In this document: piece after piece, positions 1 through 7,383 of the stretch
Layout: every line of letters starts with the position of its first letter
Numbering within the stretch: the first letter of the stretch is position 1
Origin: Proteiniphilum sp. UBA5283
GTDB taxonomy: Bacteria; Bacteroidota; Bacteroidia; Bacteroidales; Dysgonomonadaceae
Assembly: GCA_002408485.1 (NCBI GenBank)
Contig: DHSP01000017.1
Coordinates: forward strand, 26,569-40,210
Reading direction: 5' to 3'
DNA: 13,642 nt
Notes under the pieces: generated by a model
What the model saw: the letters and a program-made list of their open reading frames with translations, nothing else
Databases searched by the model: none
Told to the model about the DNA's origin: nothing
Made by a program: the position numbers and the translations under genes

Positions 1-752
1 TGGGAGATATTCAAATCTGCAAAACTTTTCCAGTTGCGGGAAATATCGTAGCCTGCCTTTGCATAGCCGTTCCACTGATCGAAATTCATGTTTTCCCGTT
101 GGCCGTCGGAACGGTTATAACTGATGTTGCCGATGAGTTGCAGTCCCTCTTTTCTCCATCCGTTCGTTACTTCAGCACTCAATGTCTGATAACTTCCATA
201 CATGATTCGGGCAGATTGTTGTAGTCCCTCTTGTATCTGTTTTTTTGTGATGATATTGATCACGCCTCCCATGGCATTCGATCCGTAAAGAACCGATGCA
301 GGGCCACGAACCACTTCTACTCGTTCCGTCATCATCGACTGGTAACTGTCGGCAAGCGGGTGTCCCATTAACCCCATGTACTGCGGGTGACCGTCAATCA
401 GCACGAGCACTCCCGACGTAGGAGCGCCGCCGATACCACGGATGCTCATCCCTCCAGCTGCCCCGTTAGCCACACCATAGCCCATTACACCCCTCTGTGT
501 AATGAATAGGCCCGGCACCTCTTCAGTAAGCAAGGGGAGGAGAGAGGGTTGCATACGCTCGTCTATCAGCAAACCCGAAATTACCGAAATACTCATGGGT
601 AGGTTGCGCAGGTTCACCTTTGGCATGGTGCCTGTGACAATTACCTCATCCAGACGAACGGTATCGTTTCTTTCTGCAGGTTGTCTGTTTTCGGCCAACA
701 GCGCGATTGCGGTCAGTAGACACAGAGTCAGAAATAGAGTGCGTTTGTTCAT
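1..752 (-). CDS. TonB-dependent outer-membrane receptor, N-terminal part (runs off left edge)
   Basis: The visible 250 residues are the start of a TonB-dependent receptor, an outer-membrane beta-barrel that imports a bound ligand using energy from TonB. Residues 1-20 are a Sec signal peptide (MNKRTLFLTLCLLTAIALLA). A TonB-box-like DEVIVTG lies at 35-41. The plug domain follows, with a typical end: RVEVVRGPASVLYGSNAMGG at 144-163, then VINIITKK, and the first barrel strands after it. There is no carboxypeptidase-regulatory-like domain before the plug, so it resembles the BtuB/Cir-type small-ligand receptors more than SusC. No SusD partner is visible. The start at 752 is chosen because its ATG overlaps the TGA of the phosphoribosyltransferase gene in an ATGA junction; an in-frame ATG at 761 is the alternative. 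It is the third gene of an operon with the ECF S component and the phosphoribosyltransferase, so its ligand is probably the substrate of those proteins (inference). The C-terminal barrel lies outside the window. Confidence 0.93.
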   Translation of the reverse strand, partial: MNKRTLFLTLCLLTAIALLAENRQPAERNDTVRLDEVIVTGTMPKVNLRNLPMSISVISGLLIDERMQPSLLPLLTEEVPGLFITQRGVMGYGVANGAAGGMSIRGIGGAPTSGVLVLIDGHPQYMGLMGHPLADSYQSMMTERVEVVRGPASVLYGSNAMGGVINIITKKQIQEGLQQSARIMYGSYQTLSAEVTNGWRKEGLQLIGNISYNRSDGQRENMNFDQWNGYAKAGYDISRNWKSFADLNIS

Positions 753-1153
753 ATTATCCATGGGAATCTGAAACAGGCTTCGTCGTACAGTGAGTAATCG
801 GCCGTGCCGTTCACTGCAAATGTTTTAATTTGCCTGGCGTCTTGTAAAAGATCGATGGCGAATTGCACCGTCGCTCCTGTTTTAATGCGATCTTCCACCA
901 GAAGGATGGTCTTGTTCCGGAAGTCGAAGTCGATGGGTGCCACCAGTTGTGGCATGTCGTATTTCGGTTTCTGGGCGGGATCGCGTAAATTTATTTTTAA
1001 TAGTTGAATATCGATGTTAAGCCGCTGATTGATGATTGCCGCGGGGATAATTCCTCCGTTGGCGATGGCGACAATCATGTCGAAGGTTTCGTGGAACGTG
1101 GTCTCACGAAACCGCTGCATGACCTCCTCAAAAGATTTACCTTTCGTCATCAT
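749..1153 (-). CDS. Short purine-type phosphoribosyltransferase
   Basis: This 134-residue protein has the type I phosphoribosyltransferase fold signature. The PRPP-binding loop ILLVEDRIKTGAT is at 83-95, with the usual two acidic residues (E87, D88) and TGAT. An earlier IVAIANGGIIPAAII segment (27-41) matches the beta-strand and glycine loop near the N-terminus of the family. The end, FRFPWII, resembles the FPW/PW tail of xanthine-guanine and archaeal hypoxanthine phosphoribosyltransferases. The expected reaction is transfer of ribose-5-phosphate from PRPP to a nucleobase in the cytoplasm. Start choice: the ATG at 1153 overlaps the TAA of the upstream S component gene by one base (TAATG). The open frame continues further upstream to 1270, but that stretch lies inside the upstream gene in another frame and is not expected to be used. 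The gene ends in an ATGA overlap with the receptor gene. Exact base specificity is unknown; family assignment is secure. Confidence 0.88.
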   Translation of the reverse strand: MMTKGKSFEEVMQRFRETTFHETFDMIVAIANGGIIPAAIINQRLNIDIQLLKINLRDPAQKPKYDMPQLVAPIDFDFRNKTILLVEDRIKTGATVQFAIDLLQDARQIKTFAVNGTADYSLYDEACFRFPWII

Positions 1154-1662
1154 TATTTTTTGGCAAGAGCTTTCAGGACCAGATACCCCCCTGCAAGCTG
1201 GATAGCCATTCCCGGGAGACCCAGACGGAAGTCCTGAATGGCAATTGCAAAGTTTTGCGTTATGCCCCACTCAATACCGGTTCCAATTACCTGATAGGCC
1301 AGGATGGAGAGTAAAATACCCACCAACGACACTTTCCCAAAATGCTTTGCGGCCATTGCAGCAGCAACAGCCAGGATAGCCGATTTAATAATGATGGCAG
1401 GCAATACTGCTACAGGAGGCATGCCGAAAAGCAGGCTGTTTGCCAGGGGAGAGAGGACTGCCGTGAGCAGACCCACGTGGATCCCATATTTATAGGCAGC
1501 AATCAGCGTGAAGAAATAAATTGGCAGGAAAATAAATCCTCCCTGCGGTACAAGGTGTGCCAGTTGCGGTAATAACAGGTTGCCGGCAATAAATATCGCT
1601 GCAAACAGATAAGTCTTCGTGTTACTGAGGTTTAAAGAGTACAATTTGGCTGTTGTTGACAT
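1153..1662 (-). CDS. ECF-type transporter S component (substrate-binding membrane protein)
   Basis: This 169-residue, very hydrophobic protein has about six membrane segments (roughly 17-35, 42-58, 61-78, 85-106, 110-130 and 148-165), the size and layout of an S component of an energy-coupling-factor vitamin or nucleobase-type importer. The central small-residue-rich helices (AILAVAAAMAA at about 95-105) suit the helix packing of such proteins. The energising ATPases and T component are not in the window; group II ECF systems use a shared module encoded elsewhere, so that is not a defect. The ATG at 1662 (MSTTAKLYSL) is preferred over the first in-frame ATG at 1737, because the 25 extra residues are charged, look non-coding and overlap the promoter region. 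It is first in the operon with the phosphoribosyltransferase and TonB receptor. Together they suggest one pathway for uptake through both membranes and phosphoribosylation of a base-like ligand; this is inferred. No specific substrate motif is recognised. Confidence 0.75.
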   Translation of the reverse strand: MSTTAKLYSLNLSNTKTYLFAAIFIAGNLLLPQLAHLVPQGGFIFLPIYFFTLIAAYKYGIHVGLLTAVLSPLANSLLFGMPPVAVLPAIIIKSAILAVAAAMAAKHFGKVSLVGILLSILAYQVIGTGIEWGITQNFAIAIQDFRLGLPGMAIQLAGGYLVLKALAKK

Positions 1663-1922
1663 AGTAGATTGGATTTTTATGTTGTTGTATTTTGATTTCC
1701 TGTGCATGCATTTAACATAGCTTACAAAACTATGCATAAAATATCGTATTTTGCAGGAACAACCTGTTATTTTTTATTTAAAAAATGAAAAACCGTTGCC
1801 GGGAATGTATTATAGCAATCATTTTAACAGAAGTGGAAGGAAGATAGCCTTGCGGGTATACCTTTCTGTTTCCCCGTTTCTCCATAATTATCCATATCTT
1901 TGTCACAAAAAATCCGCACGCT
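1663..1922. promoter_or_regulatory. Divergent promoter region between the ECF operon and crcB
   Basis: These 260 AT-rich bases separate two divergent transcription units. Candidate -7 boxes of the Bacteroidota type (TAnnTTTG) are TATCTTTG on the plus strand at 1895-1902 for crcB and TAGTTTTG on the minus strand at 1732-1725 for the ECF operon. The matching -33 TTG elements are weak in both cases. A small inverted repeat, CATAG (1715-1719) and CTATG (1729-1733), flanks and overlaps the minus-strand box and could be an operator, but it is short. I looked for a fluoride riboswitch ahead of crcB and did not find the expected conserved pattern. Confidence 0.4.
1895..1902 (+). promoter_or_regulatory. 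Candidate -7 promoter box for crcB
   Basis: TATCTTTG matches the Bacteroidota -7 consensus TAnnTTTG and stands 20 bases before the crcB ATG, giving a very short, A-rich leader. A clear TTTG at the -33 position is missing, so the assignment rests on the -7 box and its position. Confidence 0.45.
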
Positions 1923-2303
1923 ATGTGGAAAGATTTGCTCTTCGTGGGTATCGGAGGTGGTGTTGGCAGCATGCTTAGATTTGTCACTTCCCGGCTTGCA
2001 TCCCGTTATATACACCATGAATGGTTGTTTGTGGGTACCTTTATCGCCAATATTGCAGGATGCCTGCTGATTGGCTTGTTTTCAGGATGGATCTTCGCGC
2101 ATCATCCCGGGAGTCAGTCTTTCCGTCTGCTGATGATTGTCGGTTTTTGTGGCGGTTACACCACTTTTTCAACCTTTGCCTTTGAGAATCTGCGGTTGAT
2201 GGAAATGAACCAATGGGGTCTCTTTGTACTCTACTCCTCCGCGAGTATTGTTTTAGGTCTCCTCGCTGTATGGGCAGGTTTAAGGCTGGGACACCAACTG
2301 TAA
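1923..2303 (+). CDS. crcB: CrcB/Fluc fluoride ion channel
   Basis: This 126-residue membrane protein has all hallmarks of the CrcB (Fluc) family, small dual-topology channels that export fluoride and protect the cell from its toxicity. Visible motifs are GGGVGSMLR at about 11-19, GTFIANIAGC at 38-47 with the conserved pore asparagine N43, and GFCGGYTTFSTF at 74-85, which contains the TTFSTF signature with the two pore phenylalanines F82 and F85. Four hydrophobic helices span the protein, and the length is normal for the family. Fluc channels work as antiparallel homodimers; a single gene without a second copy beside it fits that. It stands alone, divergent from the ECF operon and convergent with the large DUF1080 gene, with its own candidate promoter and a terminator five bases after the stop. 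No fluoride riboswitch is seen upstream. Confidence 0.96.
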   Translation: MWKDLLFVGIGGGVGSMLRFVTSRLASRYIHHEWLFVGTFIANIAGCLLIGLFSGWIFAHHPGSQSFRLLMIVGFCGGYTTFSTFAFENLRLMEMNQWGLFVLYSSASIVLGLLAVWAGLRLGHQL

Positions 2304-2307
2304 ACGA

Positions 2308-2342
2308 AAGAGGGTGTACCACAAATGTGATTTCACCCTCTT
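2308..2342. terminator. Bidirectional terminator between crcB and the DUF1080 gene
   Basis: A perfect 9-bp inverted repeat, AAGAGGGTG (2308-2316) and CACCCTCTT (2334-2342), encloses a 17-base loop that itself holds a small CAC/GTG stem. On the plus strand it is followed by T-rich TGTTTGTTTATTTA; on the minus strand by a shorter TCGTTTA. It starts five bases after the crcB stop and lies about 100 bases beyond the stop of the convergent DUF1080 gene, so it can end transcription from both sides. Confidence 0.75.
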
Positions 2343-2443
2343 GTTTGTTTATTTATTCTGGTATTGGAGAAATGCACCAAATATTTAGTCCTTAGAGACC
2401 GGTTTTCATTTTGATACGGCCTCCATATGCAAACACAACGGTT

Positions 2444-5400
2444 TTATAATTCTCTGATCCGGATATTTCTGAACATTACTTTCGATCCATGTCCGAGAAA
2501 TCCGATGTGTCCGGTCTTGTTGAGGAGCCCGGGATGATCCCGTTGATCTACTGTTCCGTTTTTGGATGCCTCACGGATGTTCCCGTCGAGGATGGTTGTA
2601 CCGTTCAGAATTACTTTGATATGGTCGCCGTCCGCAATAACTTCCTGGTAGTTCCATTCACCGGTGGGTTTCAGAAAGCCCCTCTTTGCGGGAATCACGC
2701 CGTAAACCGATCCGTGATACTGATAAACCTGAAGTTTCTCGTATACCGGTGCATCGTTATCCAATATCTGGAGCTCCATGCCCACGTAGGCGGCATCACC
2801 CTCAAGCGGGGTGCGGATACCCAGTCCGTTGTTGGCACCCGGTGTGAGCATAAACTCGAAACGGAACACAAAGTTATCGAACTGCTCGCGGGTATACAGG
2901 TTGCCGCCGGAGCCCTTGCTGGGGTGCAGCACAATCAGACCGCTTTCTACTGCATAGTCTTTCTTGTTGCCCGTCCACTGATCGAGGCTGCTGCCGTCGA
3001 AGAGGATGCGGAAACCCTCATTTTCTTCTTCTGCAGAAAGCTCAAAAGGTTCCGGACGGGGAAGCTCCTTCAGAAAGATGTCTCTGTACGCCACTTTGCT
3101 GCCGTGTGCCTGCAGTTCGATCTGTTCAACCGGGAAGATGGGCTGACTTCTGTCCCAGTAGTTTTCGAGAATCACGTTGTCGGCCACCAGCTCACCATTC
3201 AGCCACACCGATACCCTTTCGCCGACCATGCGGATGCGGAATGTATTCCATTCACCTACTTTCTGATCGGCCACCATCAGCGGCTTGCTGGGGTTCTGCG
3301 TGTTGTTGTATAACCCACCGGAGCCAACCTGGGCACCCACGTTTACCCGGGCAGTATCCCAGATCTGTACCTGCGGCGTTCCGCGGAGATAAATTCCTGC
3401 ATCGGGCTCAGGGCCGGGGTAGAGCTTCCAGTCGACCAGCATTTCGAAGTCGCCGTACTGTTTATCGGTACAAAGGTTATTTCCTTTCCCGGTGAAAAGG
3501 AGTTCTCCGTTCTCCACAATCCAGCTTTCCTCTGCCTCCTGATCTGCTTTTTTCTGCGCTGCAGCCAGTTCCCGCAGACTCATTCTCGTCCGTTTGATGG
3601 GATTTTCCACCAATCCTTTCCATCCCTCCAGGTTCCTACCGTTAAAGAGGGAGACAAATCCTTCTTCGCCGGCATTTTCTGTCAGGTACTTATTGATGGA
3701 CTGACGCTGGTAATCGGCATCGGGGTTGCTGAGTGTCTTGCTTACCTTGTTCAGGATGGCAGTTGTTTCCGCGCCTGCAAAGGCCGGATTGTTGATGGCA
3801 ATGTTCATGGCTGCCTGAGCAGCAGCCTCCTTTAGTGAGGGCTGATCCAAGAACAGTGCCACGAAAAGCATTGCCTGATACTGCCCCGTATTTCCCAAAA
3901 GTTTCAGTATCTCGTTTTTCTGCTTGTCTTTTTGGGCAAACTGCATCGTTTCCCGCAGATAGAGATATTTGACTGTGCCGGTTTCACCCGATTTGGCAAT
4001 GGTTGAAATCAATGCATCGGTCACTTTCTCCAGCTCCAGGTTGTTTTTGCTCTGCCGGGCAATATCCAGAAGGGGGTAGATCACATGAAACGATTTCCAT
4101 GCGGTGAGCGCAAGAAAAGCTGCATTCTTTTCAGCTCCCGCTGACGAAGCATATGTTTTGGTGATAACGTCAATTGCTTTTTGTGATCCGCTGTTAACCA
4201 GTGCGGTGTAGTACAGATACTTGCTGGTGGATTTTTCCATCCTTTCCGATACCAACTTTAGCTGTTGCTCTGCCGGCAGGTAGTTTAATGCCGCGTTGAC
4301 AGCTTGTTGAAGATCCGGGACAAAGGCCGGGTCAGACTGCTCCAGGAGGGTAAACAGATCGGGCAAATTGTTATCTGTGACGATGTCTTTCAACGCGATG
4401 GCAGCGGCGGATTTTACAACCGCGTTGTCGCCGGACATTTGGTTGTAGACAAGATGATACTGACTTCTCATCTTGCGAAGGGAGATGAGTTCCAAAATAG
4501 CTTTTTTACCCAAATCCCCGCAGTTGTCAAAGACAGACGCAAGAGGGTGGGAGATGTCGCCCCTGAAAGTCGATAATGCATCTTTCGCCAGTGCCACGGT
4601 TGCCTCGTTGTTGCTTTTCAGCAAACCTGTCAGGGCAGAAAGCGACTCGTCGCCACCCGTTTTCGCCAGAGAGAGTGCTGCCGCCTTTTGTACCATCTCA
4701 TCGGACGAGTGAATATGACGCGCTATGAGTGTTGCCGAACCCTCCACATCGTGGTTTGCCAGCCAATAGATGAGTGCTGTTTGTACCTGCGGAGATTGAT
4801 TTACAGAAAGTGATTTTTGAATCAGGCGGACCGACTTCTTATCTTTTTGAAATGGATACACATTCAGTATCCCGGAAAGATAAGCGAGGTCCCCATCTTT
4901 AAGGGCACTCTTCAGTAAGGCCTCTTTTTTTGTGGCCGGCTGCGCCAGAAGTAGTTCCGATGCAACAATCCTCAGATCTTGTGCATTCTGCTTCGATGCA
5001 ACAGACAATAACTTCCTGGCCTCTTTATTCACCAGTTTTGGGTCGGATGCATTCAGCCGTGTTAGCAAAGTAAGATATGATGCAGTCGCGTTGTTCCTGC
5101 TATACGAGAAATTTGTCTTTGCTGCCTCATTCCGTAATGCATTGAGCGACTCTTTTGTGCCAGTTTGGGCAAGAGCATTCAGGAGCACTTTTTGCAATTT
5201 CTCCGAGGTGCTTTTTCCGAAAAGATTCAACAATTTGGGTTCTGCTGCAGCGTGGTCTGTCTGGGCAATGGCATTTGCCAGATTCAACAGGATGGGGTCG
5301 GAATCCGTAGTTTTTATTGCATCCAGTAGTGATGCATGCGCTTTGTCCGTCCCAATGCTTACCAAAGCTTGTGAGGCCGGGTCTGAGAGCTGTATATCGG

Positions 5401-5827
5401 TAAGGAAACCGGATAAAATGTCCACGTTGTCGTCCGTGGCAATGGTTCTGAGCTGACGGATCACAAATGCTTTTATCTCTTTATCCAGCGGTTGTTTCAA
5501 TGCTTTTTCAAAAGCATTAGCGGCAACAGAGCGTTTTTCAGGATCGTTTGCCACAAAATGTGTCCATCCGCTAATGGCATATTCCGTGGCTTCGTTACTT
5601 TTGTTCCCGGGAGGGTTCATCCTGCCGATTAGATCGAGCAAACCTTCTTCTCCGGTAGAGGCCAGGTCTGCAATCGTTTGGTTGTATTTTTGAGGTGTTT
5701 CGGCCGGTAGTTGTGCCAACACATCGGCCACAATGGTGGCTTTTGTCCTGCCTGCCGGCATTTGAGCCTGCACTCCGCCAGCAATCAGCAGGCCGAGACA
5801 GATGAAAAAAAGGTGTATATGTTTCAT
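2444..5827 (-). CDS. Secreted HEAT-like-repeat protein with two DUF1080 (3-keto-glycoside hydrolase-type) domains
   Basis: This 1127-residue exported protein starts with a signal peptide (MKHIHLFFICLGLLIAGGVQAQ). Residues about 40-710 form a long run of short alpha-helical units with repeated alanine/leucine helices, HEAT-like in appearance, probably a binding scaffold. Two DUF1080 domains follow: about 722-925 (begins GFVSLFNGRNLEGWKG; later DAGIYLRGTPQVQIWD) and about 936-1127 (begins GFRILFDGSSLDQWTG; later NNGLGIRTP and GMELQILD). DUF1080 is a concanavalin-like fold; characterised Bacteroides members cleave 3-keto-glycosides. The first domain has an insert rich in charged residues after GLVENP. 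The ATG at 5827 is chosen because the signal peptide begins there; in-frame ATGs at 5845 and 5863 would add polar residues. It lies 23 bases after a Gfo/Idh/MocA gene, so the two are likely co-transcribed as oxidase and cleavage enzyme (inference). A terminator follows at 2308-2342. Confidence 0.9.
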   Translation of the reverse strand: MKHIHLFFICLGLLIAGGVQAQMPAGRTKATIVADVLAQLPAETPQKYNQTIADLASTGEEGLLDLIGRMNPPGNKSNEATEYAISGWTHFVANDPEKRSVAANAFEKALKQPLDKEIKAFVIRQLRTIATDDNVDILSGFLTDIQLSDPASQALVSIGTDKAHASLLDAIKTTDSDPILLNLANAIAQTDHAAAEPKLLNLFGKSTSEKLQKVLLNALAQTGTKESLNALRNEAAKTNFSYSRNNATASYLTLLTRLNASDPKLVNKEARKLLSVASKQNAQDLRIVASELLLAQPATKKEALLKSALKDGDLAYLSGILNVYPFQKDKKSVRLIQKSLSVNQSPQVQTALIYWLANHDVEGSATLIARHIHSSDEMVQKAAALSLAKTGGDESLSALTGLLKSNNEATVALAKDALSTFRGDISHPLASVFDNCGDLGKKAILELISLRKMRSQYHLVYNQMSGDNAVVKSAAAIALKDIVTDNNLPDLFTLLEQSDPAFVPDLQQAVNAALNYLPAEQQLKLVSERMEKSTSKYLYYTALVNSGSQKAIDVITKTYASSAGAEKNAAFLALTAWKSFHVIYPLLDIARQSKNNLELEKVTDALISTIAKSGETGTVKYLYLRETMQFAQKDKQKNEILKLLGNTGQYQAMLFVALFLDQPSLKEAAAQAAMNIAINNPAFAGAETTAILNKVSKTLSNPDADYQRQSINKYLTENAGEEGFVSLFNGRNLEGWKGLVENPIKRTRMSLRELAAAQKKADQEAEESWIVENGELLFTGKGNNLCTDKQYGDFEMLVDWKLYPGPEPDAGIYLRGTPQVQIWDTARVNVGAQVGSGGLYNNTQNPSKPLMVADQKVGEWNTFRIRMVGERVSVWLNGELVADNVILENYWDRSQPIFPVEQIELQAHGSKVAYRDIFLKELPRPEPFELSAEEENEGFRILFDGSSLDQWTGNKKDYAVESGLIVLHPSKGSGGNLYTREQFDNFVFRFEFMLTPGANNGLGIRTPLEGDAAYVGMELQILDNDAPVYEKLQVYQYHGSVYGVIPAKRGFLKPTGEWNYQEVIADGDHIKVILNGTTILDGNIREASKNGTVDQRDHPGLLNKTGHIGFLGHGSKVMFRNIRIREL

Positions 5828-5850
5828 ACGGTTATTTATTATCATAAAAA

Positions 5851-7104
5851 TTAAATGGTCCACGGTGCACGGGTGGGTTGATTTACCAGCCGGTTTGCTT
5901 CTTCGTCGTTGACGAACATCTCCTTCACGGGATCAAACTCGAGTGTCCTGTTCAACTGGAGTGCCACGGCGCCCATGTTTACGATGGTACATGACCGGTG
6001 TCCGTTTATTTCGTTCAATGCATACTTTTGTCTGTTGTGTATACATTCAATGAAATTGGTATTTTGTGCCTCCGGCTCGGGAAAATCGGCCAGTTTCTTT
6101 TCCCAGTCGGGAATGTCGCATACAAAATTCTTGTATACATTTCCGTTTGGCCCTGAAATGTAGGGAGTGTCGGGCTTTCCGTAATCTCCGCCCCAGAGGA
6201 TGATCTGGCATCCGTCGTCGTATGTGTAGGTGATGGATCGCCATGTCCCTACCGCATCGGGATGCTGTTGGGGTGCATCCACCTCCACCTTTACGGGGCT
6301 GGTTCCATCCTTACCCAGCATGTATTGTACCGGATCGATGTAATGCTGGCCCATATCGCCCAAGCCACCGCCGTCATAATCCCAGTATCCGCGGAAGGTC
6401 TGGTGTACGCGATGTGCATTATAAGGTTTATAAGGTGCCGGTCCCAGCCACATGTCATAATCCAGTTCTCCCGGGATGGCTTGCGGCTCCAGGTGTGTTT
6501 TTCCTACCCAATAAAATTTCCAGTCGAACCCGGTATGTTTGCTGATGGTTACTTTCAGAGGCCATCCCAGCATGCCGCTGTCGATCAGTTTCTTCAATGG
6601 TTTAACCGGTGTGCCCAATCCGTAAAAAGGATCTTTGAAGCGGAACCATGTGTTCAGGCGAAAGATATTCCCGTGCTGTGCAATCGCTTCCCGTATCCTT
6701 TTGCCTTCACCAATGGTGCGTGTCATCGGCTTTTCGCAGAAGATGTCTTTTCCGGCCTTTGCTGATTCCACCGCCATGATCCCGTGCCAGTGTGGCGGGG
6801 TGGCAATGTGTACGATATCCACGTTCTTGTCCAGGATTAAATCGCGAAAGTCATGGTACAGGTTTATCTTATCTTTCACTCTTGCGGCAGCTTCCGTGAG
6901 GTGTTTTTTGTCCACGTCGCACATGGCCACTACACGGGTGTTATCGTATGGTATGTGGCTACGGCCCATTCCGCCCACACCGATAATTCCTTTGGTTAGT
7001 TCATCGCTTGGAGCGATCATGCCTTTTCCCAGCACGTTTCGGGGAACGATGGTGAGCAGGGTTATGCCGCCCATCGTTTTTAAAAATTGTCTTCTAGAGG
7101 TCAT
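5851..7104 (-). CDS. Tat-exported Gfo/Idh/MocA oxidoreductase (copy 1)
   Basis: A 417-residue NAD(P)-dependent oxidoreductase. A twin-arginine signal (TSRRQFLKTMGG at 2-13) shows export in folded, cofactor-loaded form. The Rossmann fold starts with IGVGGMG at 41-47, followed by VVAMCDVD at 58-65. The family's EKP motif, whose lysine is catalytic or substrate-binding, is at 124-126. The C-terminal Gfo/Idh/MocA sheet carries GGGLGDMGQHYIDPVQY at 245-261 with likely active-site D250 and H254. Length is typical. Exported members often oxidise sugar hydroxyls, in glycoside pathways at C3, and the neighbouring DUF1080 gene 23 bases downstream supports that role. Upstream it is separated from the other two oxidoreductase genes by a strong terminator, so it probably has its own promoter between about 7105 and 7172, though I see no good TAnnTTTG box there. 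Substrate unknown. Confidence 0.93.
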   Translation of the reverse strand: MTSRRQFLKTMGGITLLTIVPRNVLGKGMIAPSDELTKGIIGVGGMGRSHIPYDNTRVVAMCDVDKKHLTEAAARVKDKINLYHDFRDLILDKNVDIVHIATPPHWHGIMAVESAKAGKDIFCEKPMTRTIGEGKRIREAIAQHGNIFRLNTWFRFKDPFYGLGTPVKPLKKLIDSGMLGWPLKVTISKHTGFDWKFYWVGKTHLEPQAIPGELDYDMWLGPAPYKPYNAHRVHQTFRGYWDYDGGGLGDMGQHYIDPVQYMLGKDGTSPVKVEVDAPQQHPDAVGTWRSITYTYDDGCQIILWGGDYGKPDTPYISGPNGNVYKNFVCDIPDWEKKLADFPEPEAQNTNFIECIHNRQKYALNEINGHRSCTIVNMGAVALQLNRTLEFDPVKEMFVNDEEANRLVNQPTRAPWTI

Positions 7105-7172
7105 TGTTAGTTTGATATTTTATAGTTTTGGGTCTGATTGATTCTTTGAATCCGCTAAGTTAGGAAAAAAAC

Positions 7173-7211
7173 TAAAAAAGGCCATCTCATCTTTGTGTTA
7201 TGAGACGGCCT
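7173..7211 (-). terminator. Strong rho-independent terminator after the second oxidoreductase gene
   Basis: On the minus strand AGGCCGTCTCAT pairs with ATGAGATGGCCT through 12 base pairs, one of them a G-U wobble, around a 9-base loop, followed by a T tract. On the plus strand the same position would be an A-C mismatch, so the element is built for minus-strand transcripts. It lies about 170 bases beyond the stop at 7384 and would end the right-hand operon before the copy 1 oxidoreductase. Confidence 0.85.
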
Positions 7212-7383
7212 CAAGGAAGTTACTTAAAATTGAATTTTTCTTATTATATTGTCTTCATGATCTTTAATTTTTCTTCCTTGTGGAATGTTTTGAATGACTC
7301 TATTCCCTTTTCAGCATATCTTTGCCTTTAGAAATTAGGATATGCTAAAAATCACAGGTAGTACAATTTTAATTCTTTTATGT
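7212..7383 (-). other. Intergenic stretch with possible gene remnant and an inverted repeat
   Basis: This AT-rich stretch lies between the stop of oxidoreductase copy 2 and its terminator. On the minus strand, 7327-7244 reads as a 27-codon open piece without a start codon (AEKGIESFKTFHKEEK within it) ending in two adjacent stops. It looks like the tail of a protein, but it is too short to identify and may be chance. An inverted repeat AGCATATC (7313-7320) and GATATGCT (7339-7346) with an 18-base loop has no T tract on either side. No intact gene is seen. Confidence 0.25.

Noticed and set aside
1154..1270. Longer N-terminus for the phosphoribosyltransferase
   Set aside because: The extra residues lie inside the S component gene in another frame and do not resemble the family; the TAATG junction gives a natural start.
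1738..1922. Fluoride riboswitch ahead of crcB
   Set aside because: The expected conserved pattern was not found, and the candidate -7 box only 20 bases before the ATG leaves no room for an aptamer in the leader.
2489..3313. 274-codon open frame on the plus strand
   Set aside because: It lies entirely antisense to the DUF1080 domains, whose protein sequence is clearly the real one; the antisense frame shows no known motif.
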